Origin: Durusdinium trenchii
Taxonomy: Eukaryota; Sar; Dinophyceae; Suessiales; Symbiodiniaceae
Assembly: GCA_963970005.1 (NCBI GenBank)
Contig: CAXAMN010025250.1
Coordinates: 1,035,660-1,099,659 of the forward strand
DNA length: 64,000 bases
Reading direction: 5' to 3'
Under the pieces are notes generated by a model that was given only the letters and a program-made list of their open reading frames with translations, ran no database searches and was not told the origin of the DNA. Both the position numbers and the translations under genes were made by a program. How positions within the stretch are numbered: the stretch's first letter is position 1; the number at the start of each line of letters is the position of its first letter. This document shows, piece by piece, positions 1-9,916 of this stretch.

Positions 1-1398
1 GACCTTTACGGGTTCTTTGCAGTCTCCTGACAGGTGAATCACGGAAGAAGGTGACATGGCAATGATTGACCAACCAAAATTTGACTGAAGACTCTGAAGA
101 CTGCCTTTCGGTGTTCTTATGGACTGAGAGCACTGGGTAGCCATGCAGGTTCGTTGGGAGCATTTGCTGCGAGGTTTTTCTGGCTCTGGTTCGTGTCCTT
201 TTTCGGAGTGGGAGACACTTTTCGTAGGTCAAAAGACACGTTTTCGCACCGTTGGCAGAGATACTGCAACACCTAAGATCAAACGCCACATACTCACATA
301 CATTAATTAATGATCTTGTATTGGGTCTACGCAAGCTCTTTCTATTTCACCATCTACGGACGCACGAAGCGTCTTTCCATTTCGAGCCTGTCCGCCCCTT
401 CGATCCGGGTCACGGCACCAGACCGACCTACGTACCGGTCCGTCAGGTCGTTCGCGGTAGATCACGACCCACCCAAAGGCACCCCAACGACCCAACAGCC
501 TGAGTGCTGTTCTTCCGACTCGGACGCGGTGGGCGGGGCGCCGCCGAGCCCCGTAGGTGTGCGGGGGTGGTCATCCATCGCTCTCCTGGGATGCGGAGGA
601 GGGCGGGAACCCGTTGGAACATGCCCAGGGTCGGGCCGGGAGGGTGGGTTGCAACTCGACTTCACAAAGCAAAAAGATTGTCAGGTGTTTGAGATTCATA
701 GAAAGATAGAACGGTTGTTCAATGTTGTTCATATAGTTTTCTTTTTTTTAAGCTACCGTGGAAGGTCTTCCCACCTTGCAACAGTGCCAAGAGACCAGCA
801 CAGCAGGCGCAGATCCGGCGCGGAGCGCCCACGGCTGCAAAACACCAGAGAAGTGGCCGAAACGATTCAGCACGCCTAGGCCTTCTTGGTGCATTCGCAC
901 AATCCATTCAAAAACATGGCGGAAAGTCGTGGAACACACCGGGTTTCCCGTTGCAAACCACGCAGAGAGCGATGTGCGACTTCCTGTTGCCACCACAGCT
1001 GGAGCCACCTGTATTCATGGGGCAACTGTCCAGCTGGTGTTGGGTTTCTTAGCGGAAGCTCTGGGCAAGAAGTGGGACATCCTGAACAAATTGAGGCAAT
1101 GACATTTCTGTGATGTCAACCATGACATACAAGGGGATCTTGACACAGATGGAGTTTCTTTAAATCGACCTCTTCAGCTTATACAGGTCTTGGTAAAGTG
1201 GGCCGTTCAAGGATCTTTGTCACACCCAACGCGACGATCCACCACCCCTTTCTTCCGTGCCATCGACCTGTTCTCGAACGAGGGGAAGATCGAAGAGGGG
1301 AGCAATCCTCGAAGATCGAAGATCGAAAATTCGGTTGGAGGCCATCGCTTTTGGGTTGGAGGCCATCGCTAGTAGGTTCCCCTCGCGCCATTGTTCAG
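1..1398. other. No firm gene; GC-rich open islands
   Basis: Two GC-rich islands are open in several frames. One at 499-552 lies between AACAG and a GTAGGT-like donor and reads PECCSSDSDAVGGAPPSP on the + strand. The other, 758-1102, is a 114-codon + frame ending in TAA with no recognisable domain. Either may hold exons, but nothing decides the frame. Confidence 0.25.
1333..1376. repeat. GGAGGCCATCGCT minisatellite, two units
   Basis: Two tandem copies of a ~22-nt unit (GGTTGGAGGCCATCGCT...). The same unit recurs at 7254-7318, 12572-12686, 14203-14226, 31131-31147, 46281-46336 and 61925-61960. Translated, it gives degenerate MASNLEAIA-like peptides, which explains several spurious open frames. 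Confidence 0.85.
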
Positions 1399-1494
1399 GA
1401 GCGGCGCTGCAGCAACGCCGCCTTTTGCACGCGCCGCGTGGAGGAGTTGGTCACCGCTGTGGGCGACGAAGGCCACGCGGTGCGGCGACCAAGC
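1399..1494 (+). CDS. Candidate internal exon, unknown protein
   Basis: 32 codons lie between TTCAG and GTTGGT, entering and leaving at codon boundaries. The peptide has two cysteines and a helix-like VEELVTAVGDEG segment, with GC-rich third positions unlike the flanks. It lies 22 nt after the minisatellite, so the upstream intron would carry that repeat. Family not recognised. Confidence 0.4.
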
Positions 1495-2640
1495 GTTGGT
1501 CCATATGCGTCGGAGGGAGAGTGAAGCTCGAGTGGTTTTTGGCTGAGTGAAGCTCGCTTTGTACATCGATCAACCTCTTCCAACCATGCAAAAGTTCGGC
1601 CGAAGTAGGCTTCTTACACGGTTTTTTTCAACCAGCTGTGTTTTTTTCGGCGGAGCAGACATGTTGCACAGTTGGGAAGATGGAGGTCTTCTTGCTGGGT
1701 CCTGTATGGTTCTGTACATTGAGTGAAACGCGTGATTAGAGTAAATGTCACTTTTGGATCGGAGTCTCTTACGATCAGCCAGGAACCTGAGCAAGCCCTG
1801 TACATGGATTTCGTATTTTTCCTCTGGGTGAATTCACTTCATGGGAAATGTTGGTATTTTTCGCCTGGTTCCTTCAGCAAATCCAAGAATCGCTGAATCG
1901 CAGGACGTTCCTACTTCTGCAGCAAGTGCCGATGCGCGTACTACTGCCACTTGGAGAAGCGACCGGTAGCCAGGGCTAAGATGCAAATGGATCAAGGAAC
2001 CCTCAATAATGTAGACTTCTTGATGCACAAGGCCCCCCGTATGAAGAGGTGTTACGGCTGTATGAATCCAGAGTCTACATTATGTCTTGAAGCAACCAAC
2101 TTCATGACATCCATCCCCAAAAGATGACATTCTGCCATGTATGTCGGTTTCAAACCATCCGGCGGTTTTTTGAGGGTGAAAAGGCTCTTGAAAAGGTGCT
2201 CAAGACCTCCTCTCTCGACATAAGAGCGCATCGATGTGTCGCATCGCCGGAAAAGGAAGGTGAGTGGCCACGAGTTCCGACACCCAAGTCACAAGACATC
2301 ACAAGGCCATGGCCGCGACCCCTGACCGAAAAGGTGCTCTTTTTTGGTCTTTGAGCCGACCAGAAGTCATCCACAACTTGGACATCCCAATCCAGTGGCA
2401 GCAGTGGTATGTCTTTACAGAACCGATTGACGATAGACCTTGGAATTGGTGAAGAATGAGGTGAACCTGACGTTGAACCGCAGGGCGGAGACGCGTCGAG
2501 GGTGAAGAAGCGTCGAGGGTGATGAAGCGTCGAGGGGTCTCCCCTTCGACGTCTTCACCTCACAGGGACGAGTGCAGCATCACAAGGTCAGTTTTCCTTT
2601 CCCATAGGGCTGCCAGGAAGGTCCAGTCATACCTTCTGAG
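1495..2640. other. Intron or intergenic DNA
   Basis: Mixed-composition sequence without a convincing coding segment. At 2486-2536 a ~17-nt unit GCGTCGAGGGTGAWGAA occurs almost three times in tandem. Confidence 0.4.
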
Positions 2641-2725
2641 GAGGGACGACTTTGGATCCGAATTTGACGCGAGGAAAACCGGCAAGACATGCCAACCAAG
2701 AATCTCTTGTTGAACTCATCTGCAG
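2641..2725 (+). CDS. Candidate internal exon with consensus donor
   Basis: The open frame runs from TCTGAG to the textbook donor CTGCAG^GTAAGG and contains NQESLVELIC. It enters after one base of a codon and leaves after two. The next base begins a block of the palindromic ACTAGTAGC repeat family, so the repeat occupies the extreme 5' end of the putative intron. Function unknown. Confidence 0.45.
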
Positions 2726-2806
2726 GTAAGGCCAGGAGCCCCTAGTAGCCAGGAGCCACTAATAGCGCCCTTGCTCCTAGTAGCGATGCCAGGAGCCCCT
2801 AGTAGC
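2726..2806. repeat. ACTAGTAGC-family repeat at an intron 5' end
   Basis: Units CCAGGAGCCCCTAGTAGC and CTTGCTCCTAGTAGCGATG follow the GT of the preceding donor without a gap. Related blocks are at 5936, 6690, 21134, 34659, 37541, 42302, 45278, 54191 and 61822. Confidence 0.8.
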
Positions 2807-3214
2807 TTTTTGTTCACAACCATGTTAGGGTCTGGTCCAAGAGTCAAGCTTGCACGAATGTTGAGATCTTCACAACTTTCGGACACCAGGTGCACACCCA
2901 AGCATGAAGATCTATATAATGATCTATGATCTATATAATTCTATACATGATCACCACCAGCCGTGCTTTTGATATGTTTGGAGTATGTTCGTTCTGATCA
3001 TGTCTGGTTTACCTTTCCCACGGCCTGCCGTTCCGCTCGCCGCGTTCCGCCGGTGCCAGTCGAACAAGGCTCGAAGCTGTGCCAATCGAACCACTTCGTG
3101 GCACATCAGTTCGAGTGCAAATCCTTGAGGTCCGCGGGTCCGCGAGTTCGGGTCCGCGAGTTCGGGGCTGGGGTAGGCTTTTTGGAGGTAGGCCTCTAGT
3201 TCACAATAAGTGAA

Positions 3215-3250
3215 GACACACACACACACATGTGTATATATATATATATA
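3215..3250. repeat. (CA)n-(TA)n microsatellite
   Basis: An ACACAC run followed by TGTGTATATATATATATA. Confidence 0.95.
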
Positions 3251-3303
3251 CCGGGCTAGCCTTGTTTGTGGCAATGGCATGCAATGACAAGTTCACCCAA
3301 AAG

Positions 3304-3486
3304 TCTGGTGTCTTTGCCAATGGAGTGCCATGCGAGCATCCCAGCACGGCAATACGTCGGCATAGCACATGTGCCCACGCATGTGCGAGCAGGCTAGAAG
3401 AAGCAAGAACCAGGGAACCTGCTCGCGCTCTGGAGCCTCCGAGCAAGCCAGCACGACAGCCTGACCCGACTTCAGCATCCCTGTGA
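3304..3486 (+). CDS. Candidate terminal exon, Ala/Arg/Pro-rich tail
   Basis: After AAAAG the frame stays open for 60 codons to TGA (3484-3486). The C-terminal half contains RLEEARTREPARALEPPSKP and looks helical then disordered. The opposite strand is also open here, and a short minus-strand exon (3409-3459) could be drawn instead. No known domain. Confidence 0.28.
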   Translation, partial: SGVFANGVPCEHPSTAIRRHSTCAHACASRLEEARTREPARALEPPSKPARQPDPTSASL

Positions 3487-4260
3487 CAACGTGTCAGCAT
3501 GTTAGCATGACAACATGTTGGCGTGACTCCACACCGGCATGATAGCCTGACAACATGAAAACCATGTCAGCGTGTTTACAGTCTACACGTCGTGACAGCA
3601 GACAACACAACATGAGAGGGGAGTACCATGTCAGCGTATTGGTGCTGGGCCCGGTGACACCTCAGCGTTTCAGAGAGACACAGCATAGTTCAGTGCTCCT
3701 GAACTTCCACTCGAACCCTCCGGTGAAGGCTCTGGAACCTGCTCCAAAGGTCGACGCTGAAGACGCGATGTGACCCGATGTCAGTGTGCTCGGCCGTGGC
3801 GGAGTGGGGCTTCACCCCGAGTCACAGCCACACGTGGAGCCTCGAGTCGGGCCCTCAAGGCCTCAAAACCATGCAAACCATGCAGGATGCCTGAGTCGAT
3901 CTGGGAGTATCAGTGCTTTGCTTTCCAAGTGGCCATGAAACATGGGAAGGAAGCTTTTCGAACGTCGTTCCACGGAACAAAACCTGGTTTGGCGGCATCT
4001 GCCTGTCTTTCGAAGTTTAACTTGGCAGGCCACAAGCCACTCTAAACCACCAGAGGATGAGACATGATGAGAAAAACGTCCTGGTGTCACCCGTTGGCTT
4101 TCTCACACTCTGAATACATGTGATGTTTATTTTGCTAAAACGCATTCACAGAATTGGAATTCAGATGATGGGCAAATCATTCCAATTCATCTTGCATAAC
4201 TTGTCCAATTCTGTTCCCCACCTCCATCACCCTTCCTTTTGGACCGCGGACGCTTCCCAG

Positions 4261-4361
4261 AACGCACGCGCTCTGTGCCCGCATCCTGCGTCAGGCAGCT
4301 GCGCGCCGCCGCGCAGACGCTGCAGATGGGTGGGGAACAGTTGAGAGTGACGCTGGCTGAA
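4261..4361 (+). CDS. Candidate internal exon, helical
   Basis: After TTCCCAG (two bases completing a codon) the frame gives VRQLRAAAQTLQMGGEQLRV and ends at GAA^GTGTCAGG. Alanine, leucine and glutamine spacing suggests an amphipathic helix or coiled coil. Base composition changes sharply at both borders. Family not recognised. Confidence 0.4.
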
Positions 4362-5750
4362 GTGTCAGGACACTCAGTAACAAGGACGCGAACCGAACGG
4401 AAAAGGGCATCGCTACGAACGCTACGGAGCGATTTATCACGCTACGTTCGGGGCTCCTGGCATCGCTACGAACGGAACCAGAAGCTACAAGTAGCCGCTC
4501 TTTGGTTTTCGCAGTGGTCATCACCCGCCAGAGGTTGCCGAAGGCATTCGTTATGATGCCGCTGCTGAAGGGGGGGTGGGCGAACCCCTGAGGGTGGGAT
4601 ACAGGGGGGGGTGGAGAAAAGTCCCAAGTCCCTATAGGGATCCAGTCGTGCCTTCTCAGAAGGTTATTGGAATGGTGGTTTGGAGGGTCCAGTCATACCT
4701 TCTGAGAATCAATTAATAACTTGGAGGTTTTTTCGTGTGTGTTCTTTGCAGCTCTTGTGGCAAGCTGTGGGAACCATGGGAGTAGAACGAAAACGTCCTG
4801 AAACACATGGCCTCATCCGGTGAGTGTGATGGCACCATGGGATTTTCCATGTGGGACGATCTCCCAAAGACGAAGGTCCTGGCAGGTCCTGGCAGGTCCA
4901 TTTCAGTCCTTGAGTCCTTCTGCAGTCAGTAGAAGTTCAAAGCTTCCACAGTTCCGTCTCAAAACATGTGTGACCTTCTGTTCACTGGGCTGTTCAGGTT
5001 CCCACCCGTCCCGTGATATAGCGCGACATGGAGCTTTTTCAGCGACCGGCAGCGACCGGCAGCGGCTCCGGGACTCGTCGGTCCCGTTTCAGCTGATCGA
5101 ATGAGGTTGGAAGAGCTACTAGCGAGGCAGGTCTCCTATGAGAGTCACTTGGAGGCCACTGCCCTATGTTCGGGCCTCGCCCAAGCGCAAATCGAGAGCT
5201 AGACAGCAGACAGCGGCCCATCGGAGTGAGCGAGCAAGAGTCGCAGTTGAGCAGTTGAGCTCTATGTGGGTTGCATGTTCTTTTTTGTTGTCAGCTGATC
5301 GTCGTCAGTGAGGTGGAAAGGATGGTGGTCTTTTTCATGTTCCCGAGTTGGGCAGATTTGGGCATTGGGTCTGTGGTTGATTGTGGTTGTCTCCCTCTGA
5401 ACAACCTGGGGTGTCACCAGTTCTCCACCAGACACCGTTCACCAGCCGGCTACCTGGCTGAAAACGTGGGGCTCTCACCGACTTTCACCTTGTTATATAT
5501 AATTACTGCATACACGTTCACTGTCCAAGAGGAAGCGTTTTAGGTTTTGAGCTTTTGCCCAAAGGAGACCTCAGGGTTTAACAGTGTATCATGAGCACTT
5601 TTTCACCCGCCCCCCAAAACAGCTGCTGAGCTCCTCTCGGATGCATCAACAGCCGGCCATGCAAGACAATACCTCAAACAATGGGGGGAGCCTTGGGAAA
5701 TTACTCCACTATGGGAACTCACATCGTTTGTAGGGTAGGAGTACCTTCAG
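4362..5750. other. Non-coding stretch with CGCTACGAACG repeats
   Basis: 4409-4480 carries copies of CATCGCTACGAACG, a GC-richer relative of the ACTAGTAGC family (compare 34659 and 35021). 5047-5064 has a GCGACCGGCA tandem. No coding segment is convincing. Confidence 0.4.
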
Positions 5751-5927
5751 ATACCCGCCATCTCAAACACCTCCAACACCTCCAACGCCACGCCGCCCGC
5801 TGAGGCCCCTCAGTGCTGGAGGCACTGGGAGGGCAGAAAGCTCCTCCCATCGCGGACGCTGTCCATGGCGGTCCAGGCGGTCCTCGCTCCGTTGGGCGAA
5901 GCCGTGGCTGGAAGGATGGCGAAGAAG
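5751..5927 (+). CDS. Candidate internal exon, 59 codons
   Basis: Bounded by CCTTCAG and AAGAAG^GTACCT, entering and leaving at codon boundaries. It starts with an NTSNTSN low-complexity turn, then a Trp/His/Arg segment, then a strongly helical MAVQAVLAPLGEAVAGRMAK. All 59 codons are open with GC-rich third positions. Eight bases into the intron an ACTAGTAGC-family repeat begins. No family assigned. Confidence 0.5.
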
Positions 5928-5935
5928 GTACCTCA

Positions 5936-6093
5936 CTACTAGTAACAAGAAGCTGCTAGTATCTCCTGGCATTACTACTAGGAACAAACAAACCATTTAA
6001 GTAGCTAAAAGCTACTATTAACAAATGCATCGCTACTAGTAGCTTCTTGCTACTAGTAGCGATGCCCTTTGCTGCTAGTAGCTTCTTGCTAGT
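5936..6093. repeat. Palindromic ACTAGTAGC repeat block
   Basis: Alternating AACAAGAAGCT / AGCTTCTTGCTACTAGTAGC units can fold back on themselves. The block starts 8 nt inside the predicted intron that follows the exon ending at 5927. Confidence 0.8.
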
Positions 6094-6315
6094 CATCTCC
6101 GCGGTCTGACCACATTGTGACCCAGTGGCCGGGTGGTCTTTTGACATAGGGCCTTTTGTTCATCATGGATTGCATAGATGGAATGGACAAAGTTCCCACC
6201 AGTTCTTGGTTTGGATAGTATAGGAAGCGACTGAAACTACCCAGGGGTTCCGTTTCAGGGTGAATGCTCCTGCAATCTTCATAATTTGCAGGGCACCAGA
6301 AAATGGATGTGTATT

Positions 6316-6394
6316 GGAATAGGGAGACCTCCCAGTTCGACCCCCTGGAAGAAGGAAAAAGACCAAAACCCAGTGGGGCAGGGGGTCTCCCTAT
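6316..6394. repeat. Inverted repeat AATAGGGAGACC / GGTCTCCCTATT
   Basis: 12-nt perfect arms separated by about 53 nt. The left flank GTGTATTGGAATA resembles the reverse of the ATAGATAGAAA / TTTCCAATA element seen at 22112, 47552 and 56061. Confidence 0.6.
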
Positions 6395-6480
6395 TAAAAT
6401 ACGCACTCAAATGTATGGAAAGTCACCCATAGTGGTAGTACCGGTGTGAGGGGATGTACCACAAATAGACCTCCGCCCCT

Positions 6481-6612
6481 AGATCTCTACACCAGCACCA
6501 CCACCATCAGCTTCATCACCACCACCATCACCATCACCACCACCACCATCACCATCGCCATCACCACCACCACGATCACCACCTTCATCACCACCATCAT
6601 CACCACCTTCAC
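6481..6612. repeat. (CAC/CAT)n trinucleotide tract
   Basis: About 130 nt of imperfect CACCAT and CACCAC units. It is flanked on both sides by CTAGATCTCTA, which makes a short direct repeat at its borders. Confidence 0.9.
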
Positions 6613-6689
6613 CTTTCTCTGGAGCCCAATGCGCCTAGATCTCTAGACCTTCTGCTTCTACACCTCTAGCCTTTTGACCTTTAGACACT

Positions 6690-6889
6690 CTGTTTGGGGT
6701 CGTTAGAAACAATATGCTACTAGGAACACGTGCATCGCTTCTAGTAACAAGTGCCTTACTAGTAGTTAACAAGAAGCTACTAGTAGCTTATTGTTTCTAA
6801 TAGCTTCTTGTTACTACTAGTAAGGCACTTGTTACTAGAAGCGATGCACTTGTTCCTTGTAGCTTATTGTTTCTAATGACCCCCAACAG
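6690..6889. mobile_element. Foldback (MITE-like) element, ~90-bp arms
   Basis: The left arm 6690-6779 and right arm 6801-6889 are near-perfect reverse complements around a 21-nt loop. The outer ends read CTGTTTGGGGTC and GACCCCCAACAG. CCTTTAGACACTCTGTTTG-like sequence lies on both sides. There is no open frame, so it would be non-autonomous. Its internal units are those of the dispersed ACTAGTAGC family, which makes this the most intact member in the window. Confidence 0.7.
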
Positions 6890-7089
6890 ACCTTTAGACC
6901 TTTAGACACTCTGTTTGCGGTCTGTCGGGATAATTGTGAACACGCCCAGGAGAACTGAGTCAAGTGAGTTTTGTTTAACCATGGTTTTTGCCCTTCCAAC
7001 CCCTCTGGACCCCCCCCAATGGCGTGCCCACAATTGGGGGGTTCACCATCTTTTTGCCGTTTTTAACGTTTCGCTTTTGCCGTTTTCTT

Positions 7090-7209
7090 TCGCTTTCGCC
7101 ACCGAGGCGACCTCCCGTGGCCATCGAGCCGCGCGCCCGGTGCGCCCGCCCTGCCAGGTGCCACCGCGCGCGGTGTGCGCACCGCGTCGGGTGTGGCGAG
7201 AGGGAGTCA
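7090..7209. other. GC-rich island, possible exon
   Basis: Very GC-rich, with Pro/Arg/Ala-rich translation open in all + frames and at least one minus frame. A CCAG^GTGCCA donor-like site lies at 7159. Strand and frame cannot be decided by eye. Confidence 0.25.
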
Positions 7210-7253
7210 CCGAGGAGTCCAAGAAGTTCCTTTTCTTTTTTTCTTTGTTTCTA

Positions 7254-7318
7254 GTGATGACCTCCAACCTACTAGCAATGGCCTCCAAGCTGTAATTAGC
7301 GATGGCCTCCAAGCTAGA
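7254..7318. repeat. GGCCTCCAA minisatellite, reverse orientation
   Basis: Three units of the GGAGGCCATCGCTAGTAGG family read as GATGGCCTCCAAGCT. They follow a poly-T/C stretch ending in CTAG. Confidence 0.85.
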
Positions 7319-7759
7319 AGCTTGTACATGGATGGGACATGGATGATCAAGGATGGGACCTGTTTATGGAATTTTTGATGGATATGTTAATCAATGTGTC
7401 GCCTGGTCATGAATTTGGACATGGATGGGACATAGAGTTCATCACCAGGCGTTTTCGATGGATCAACACATGGATGGACTTGATTAGAATCTGATTCCAT
7501 CCGTTTCGGAAGCAAAGAATCCAGGCGTTCACTCATTGCAGACTTGGCTTTCAGGGGGAAACATGAAGAACACAACATGGTATGCCAGCCGTTCAAGACA
7601 GTTTCATGTCACCAGAGACAAATGACCCCAGGATGAAGCTGGAAACTGCGTCATTGTGACATACTTCAGTCCGTTTCTTGGGGTGCCAGAGATGAAGCAA
7701 AAAACATATATATATATATATGATCGAGGGTCCTTTAGGTATCATTTCGTAGAAAGAAA

Positions 7760-8040
7760 CAATCACAAATGATTTAATTTTCAATTCAAACATTTATTGC
7801 AAAAAGCATTTGTAAATTAACAAATTGGATAGATTTTGATGTGTTTTTTTTAGTTCTGGTTATTTCTTTTGTTTATTTACAAAAGGCTTTTGTAAATAAA
7901 AACTAAATAGATTTTGATTTATTTTTTGAATTTTATTTATTTTTAACTTATCCAATATTTTAGATGGTTTGGATAAATTAAATATATCTAAAAATTAATA
8001 GATTTCTTTTTGTTTGTGGATTTAACCACTGACGTGTTTT
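7760..8040. other. AT-rich block upstream of an exon
   Basis: About 280 nt with strikingly low GC, runs such as TTTATTTACAAAAGGC and AACTAAATAG, and two diverged copies of a GCATTTGTAAAT / GGCTTTTGTAAAT motif. It ends in a pyrimidine-rich stretch and CGCAG. It reads as an intron of foreign or relaxed composition. Confidence 0.6.
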
Positions 8041-8050
8041 CCATTCGCAG

Positions 8051-8320
8051 ACTGAAGAGTGCGTACTGTTGTCGAGAACTCTCTGCACAAGCATCTGGAG
8101 CGATGAAACATGGGCGGAGTTCTGTCAAGGCAAAACCAAAGCCACATTGCCATTGCATTCTAGCAGAAAAGGCGAAGCCCTGAAGGTCAAGCGTTGGGTA
8201 CAGAAGCGGCCAGCGACAAAGATGCCCAAGGCAAAGCCGAAGAAGAGGAATGTCCTCACAGTTGCAAGGCGGCACTCCATAAAGTCTGGTGGCAGAAGGC
8301 CAAAAAGCCAAAGACCTTGA
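8051..8320 (+). CDS. Candidate terminal exon with basic NLS-like tail
   Basis: From CATTCGCAG the frame runs 89 codons to TGA (8318-8320). The first part is mixed (TSIWSDETWAEFCQG). The second is strongly basic, with KMPKAKPKKRN resembling a classical nuclear localisation signal and many Lys/Arg to the end. Compositional contrast with the AT-rich intron is strong. A nuclear or nucleic-acid-associated role is only inferred. A second + frame is also open over part of the region. Confidence 0.45.
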   Translation, partial: TEECVLLSRTLCTSIWSDETWAEFCQGKTKATLPLHSSRKGEALKVKRWVQKRPATKMPKAKPKKRNVLTVARRHSIKSGGRRPKSQRP

Positions 8321-9188
8321 AAGGATTGAGAAAAGAGCCTGTTCATGTTGAAAGCGCGCTGCATATTAGTATATGATTGTGTCACAGCTCTGTTCTGATT
8401 GTTGTTGTGCGAACGTGCTGCATGGGGCAGATCCATGTCGTCAAGTATAAATCATGGAGTTGCCAACAGTAGAGCTCCAGAAATGAATGTCTGTATGTAT
8501 GTATGTCTATCTACAGAATGTGGGTGCTTGTGTGTGGGGTTCAAGTCAGACGTCAAGTGTGTTGCGCGAGACTGCGCATGTACGCTTTGCACGCTTAGAT
8601 TATGCAGTCACACTTGACGCTACGACAATGCCAAACTTATGCCAAGACATATCTCAGAGCACATCCCAGACTGCATGCCGGAACATATGTCAGAACGCGC
8701 GCTATAGGGTGGCTGGTAGATCAAATGTCAAAGCTGACGCTAGGAACTGTCCTAAGTCACAGTGCTCGCCGCAGCATAGGATCGTAGTTATAGGCTGCTT
8801 TATACATATAACTTTCTTGAAGTATATAAGTTTAGGTGTTTGTTTGTTGTGATTCTGTGATAGTTTTTACATCGACGCAACGCATCGCATCTGATCTCAG
8901 GAAGGGACCCAAACGTTTTGTATTGGCACTGTAGCGTGACGGGCCTGCAGCTTGGCACTGTTGAAGTATATTTTTTTGCTTGGTCGGTCACCCCTTAGGC
9001 AACGGTTCTTGGGTTCTTGGACACTTGACAACAATACTTCTCCACCAGTGTAAGTTTCAATTATATTTTTGGTCTATAACCAAAGCAGTTAAGGTCTTTA
9101 TCGGCATAGATATCATTGAGCTGAGTGATGCATCCGATGGATCGGTGCAATTGGCACCATTCAGGGTGAGAAAAGGTCGCTGTCCAGG

Positions 9189-9583
9189 ATGTGTGCAGCT
9201 GGGAAGGTTCGTCAGGGGATCCGGGCGGAGATCGATTTGGTCTCCGATAAACATGGGCCAAAAATGCTCGCCCTGACTCCCGAAGAGCACCATTGGATAG
9301 TCAAGGTACACAAGAACATGGGACTCAAAGGCTTCGTTTGTTTTGCCAACAAGTCCAATGTCCACCGCATATTGTTGATGCAATTGAAGATGTGAGATGT
9401 TCCACATGTCTTGAGGCCAAAGCACCTGAGGTTGCAAAACCCAGTGCTATCCACCCTCAAGTGGACTTTGGAGATTGTGTGAGTATGGATGGGATCAAGT
9501 GGACAAATCAAAACGGGAAACAGTTCTTCTTCTACCACTTCGTTGATCAAAGCACGACATATCATCTACCACGCGCGAAATGA
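9189..9583 (+). pseudogene. Retrotransposon integrase fragment, frameshifted
   Basis: The first frame (to about 9325) contains LTPEEHHWIVKVHKNMG, giving the histidines of an integrase zinc-binding domain. The frame then changes and continues with VRCSTCLEAK (the CxxC pair), SMDGIKW with the first catalytic aspartate, and FFFYHFVDQSTTYH. It stops at TGA 9581-9583 before the rest of the DDE core, so this is a truncated, frameshifted Pol remnant, not an active element. I cannot tell Ty1/copia from other LTR types. No LTRs were found. Confidence 0.75.
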
Positions 9584-9718
9584 GCCCCAAAGGTCCCTAC
9601 CTCATATATATATATATACATATCCTTTACATGTATGATACCTGCAGCTCACAACCCTGCACCCATCGTGAATGGAGCAGATAGATCTTCTGCACGATAT
9701 GCGAACCTGGTACTGCAG

Positions 9719-9877
9719 GTTTCCACGTGGACGACGGCCGCGACTCGCGACGCGTGGCGCAACAGGCCGGAGCATTGCTTCGGGAGCCGCAGCCGCTCGG
9801 CGCACTTGGCTCGGCGGTGTTGCCCCGCCAAGGAGGGTGGAGGGGGAAGGGAGCACGTCAATCCCAGAGATGAATAA
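9719..9877 (+). CDS. Candidate exon, Arg/Cys-rich
   Basis: CTGCAG is followed at a codon boundary by VSTWTTAATRDAWRNRPE and a cysteine/arginine-rich stretch (ARRCCPAKEG), with a stop at 9875-9877. A GT inside KEGGG could be the true donor. The reverse strand carries an equally open frame, so strand is uncertain. Confidence 0.28.
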   Translation, partial: VSTWTTAATRDAWRNRPEHCFGSRSRSAHLARRCCPAKEGGGGREHVNPRDE

Positions 9878-9890
9878 GACATCATGAAGA

Positions 9891-9916
9891 ACATATATAT
9901 ATATATATATATATAT
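9891..9916. repeat. (AT)n microsatellite
   Basis: 26 nt of alternating AT. A shorter AT run lies at 9606-9617. Confidence 0.95.
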
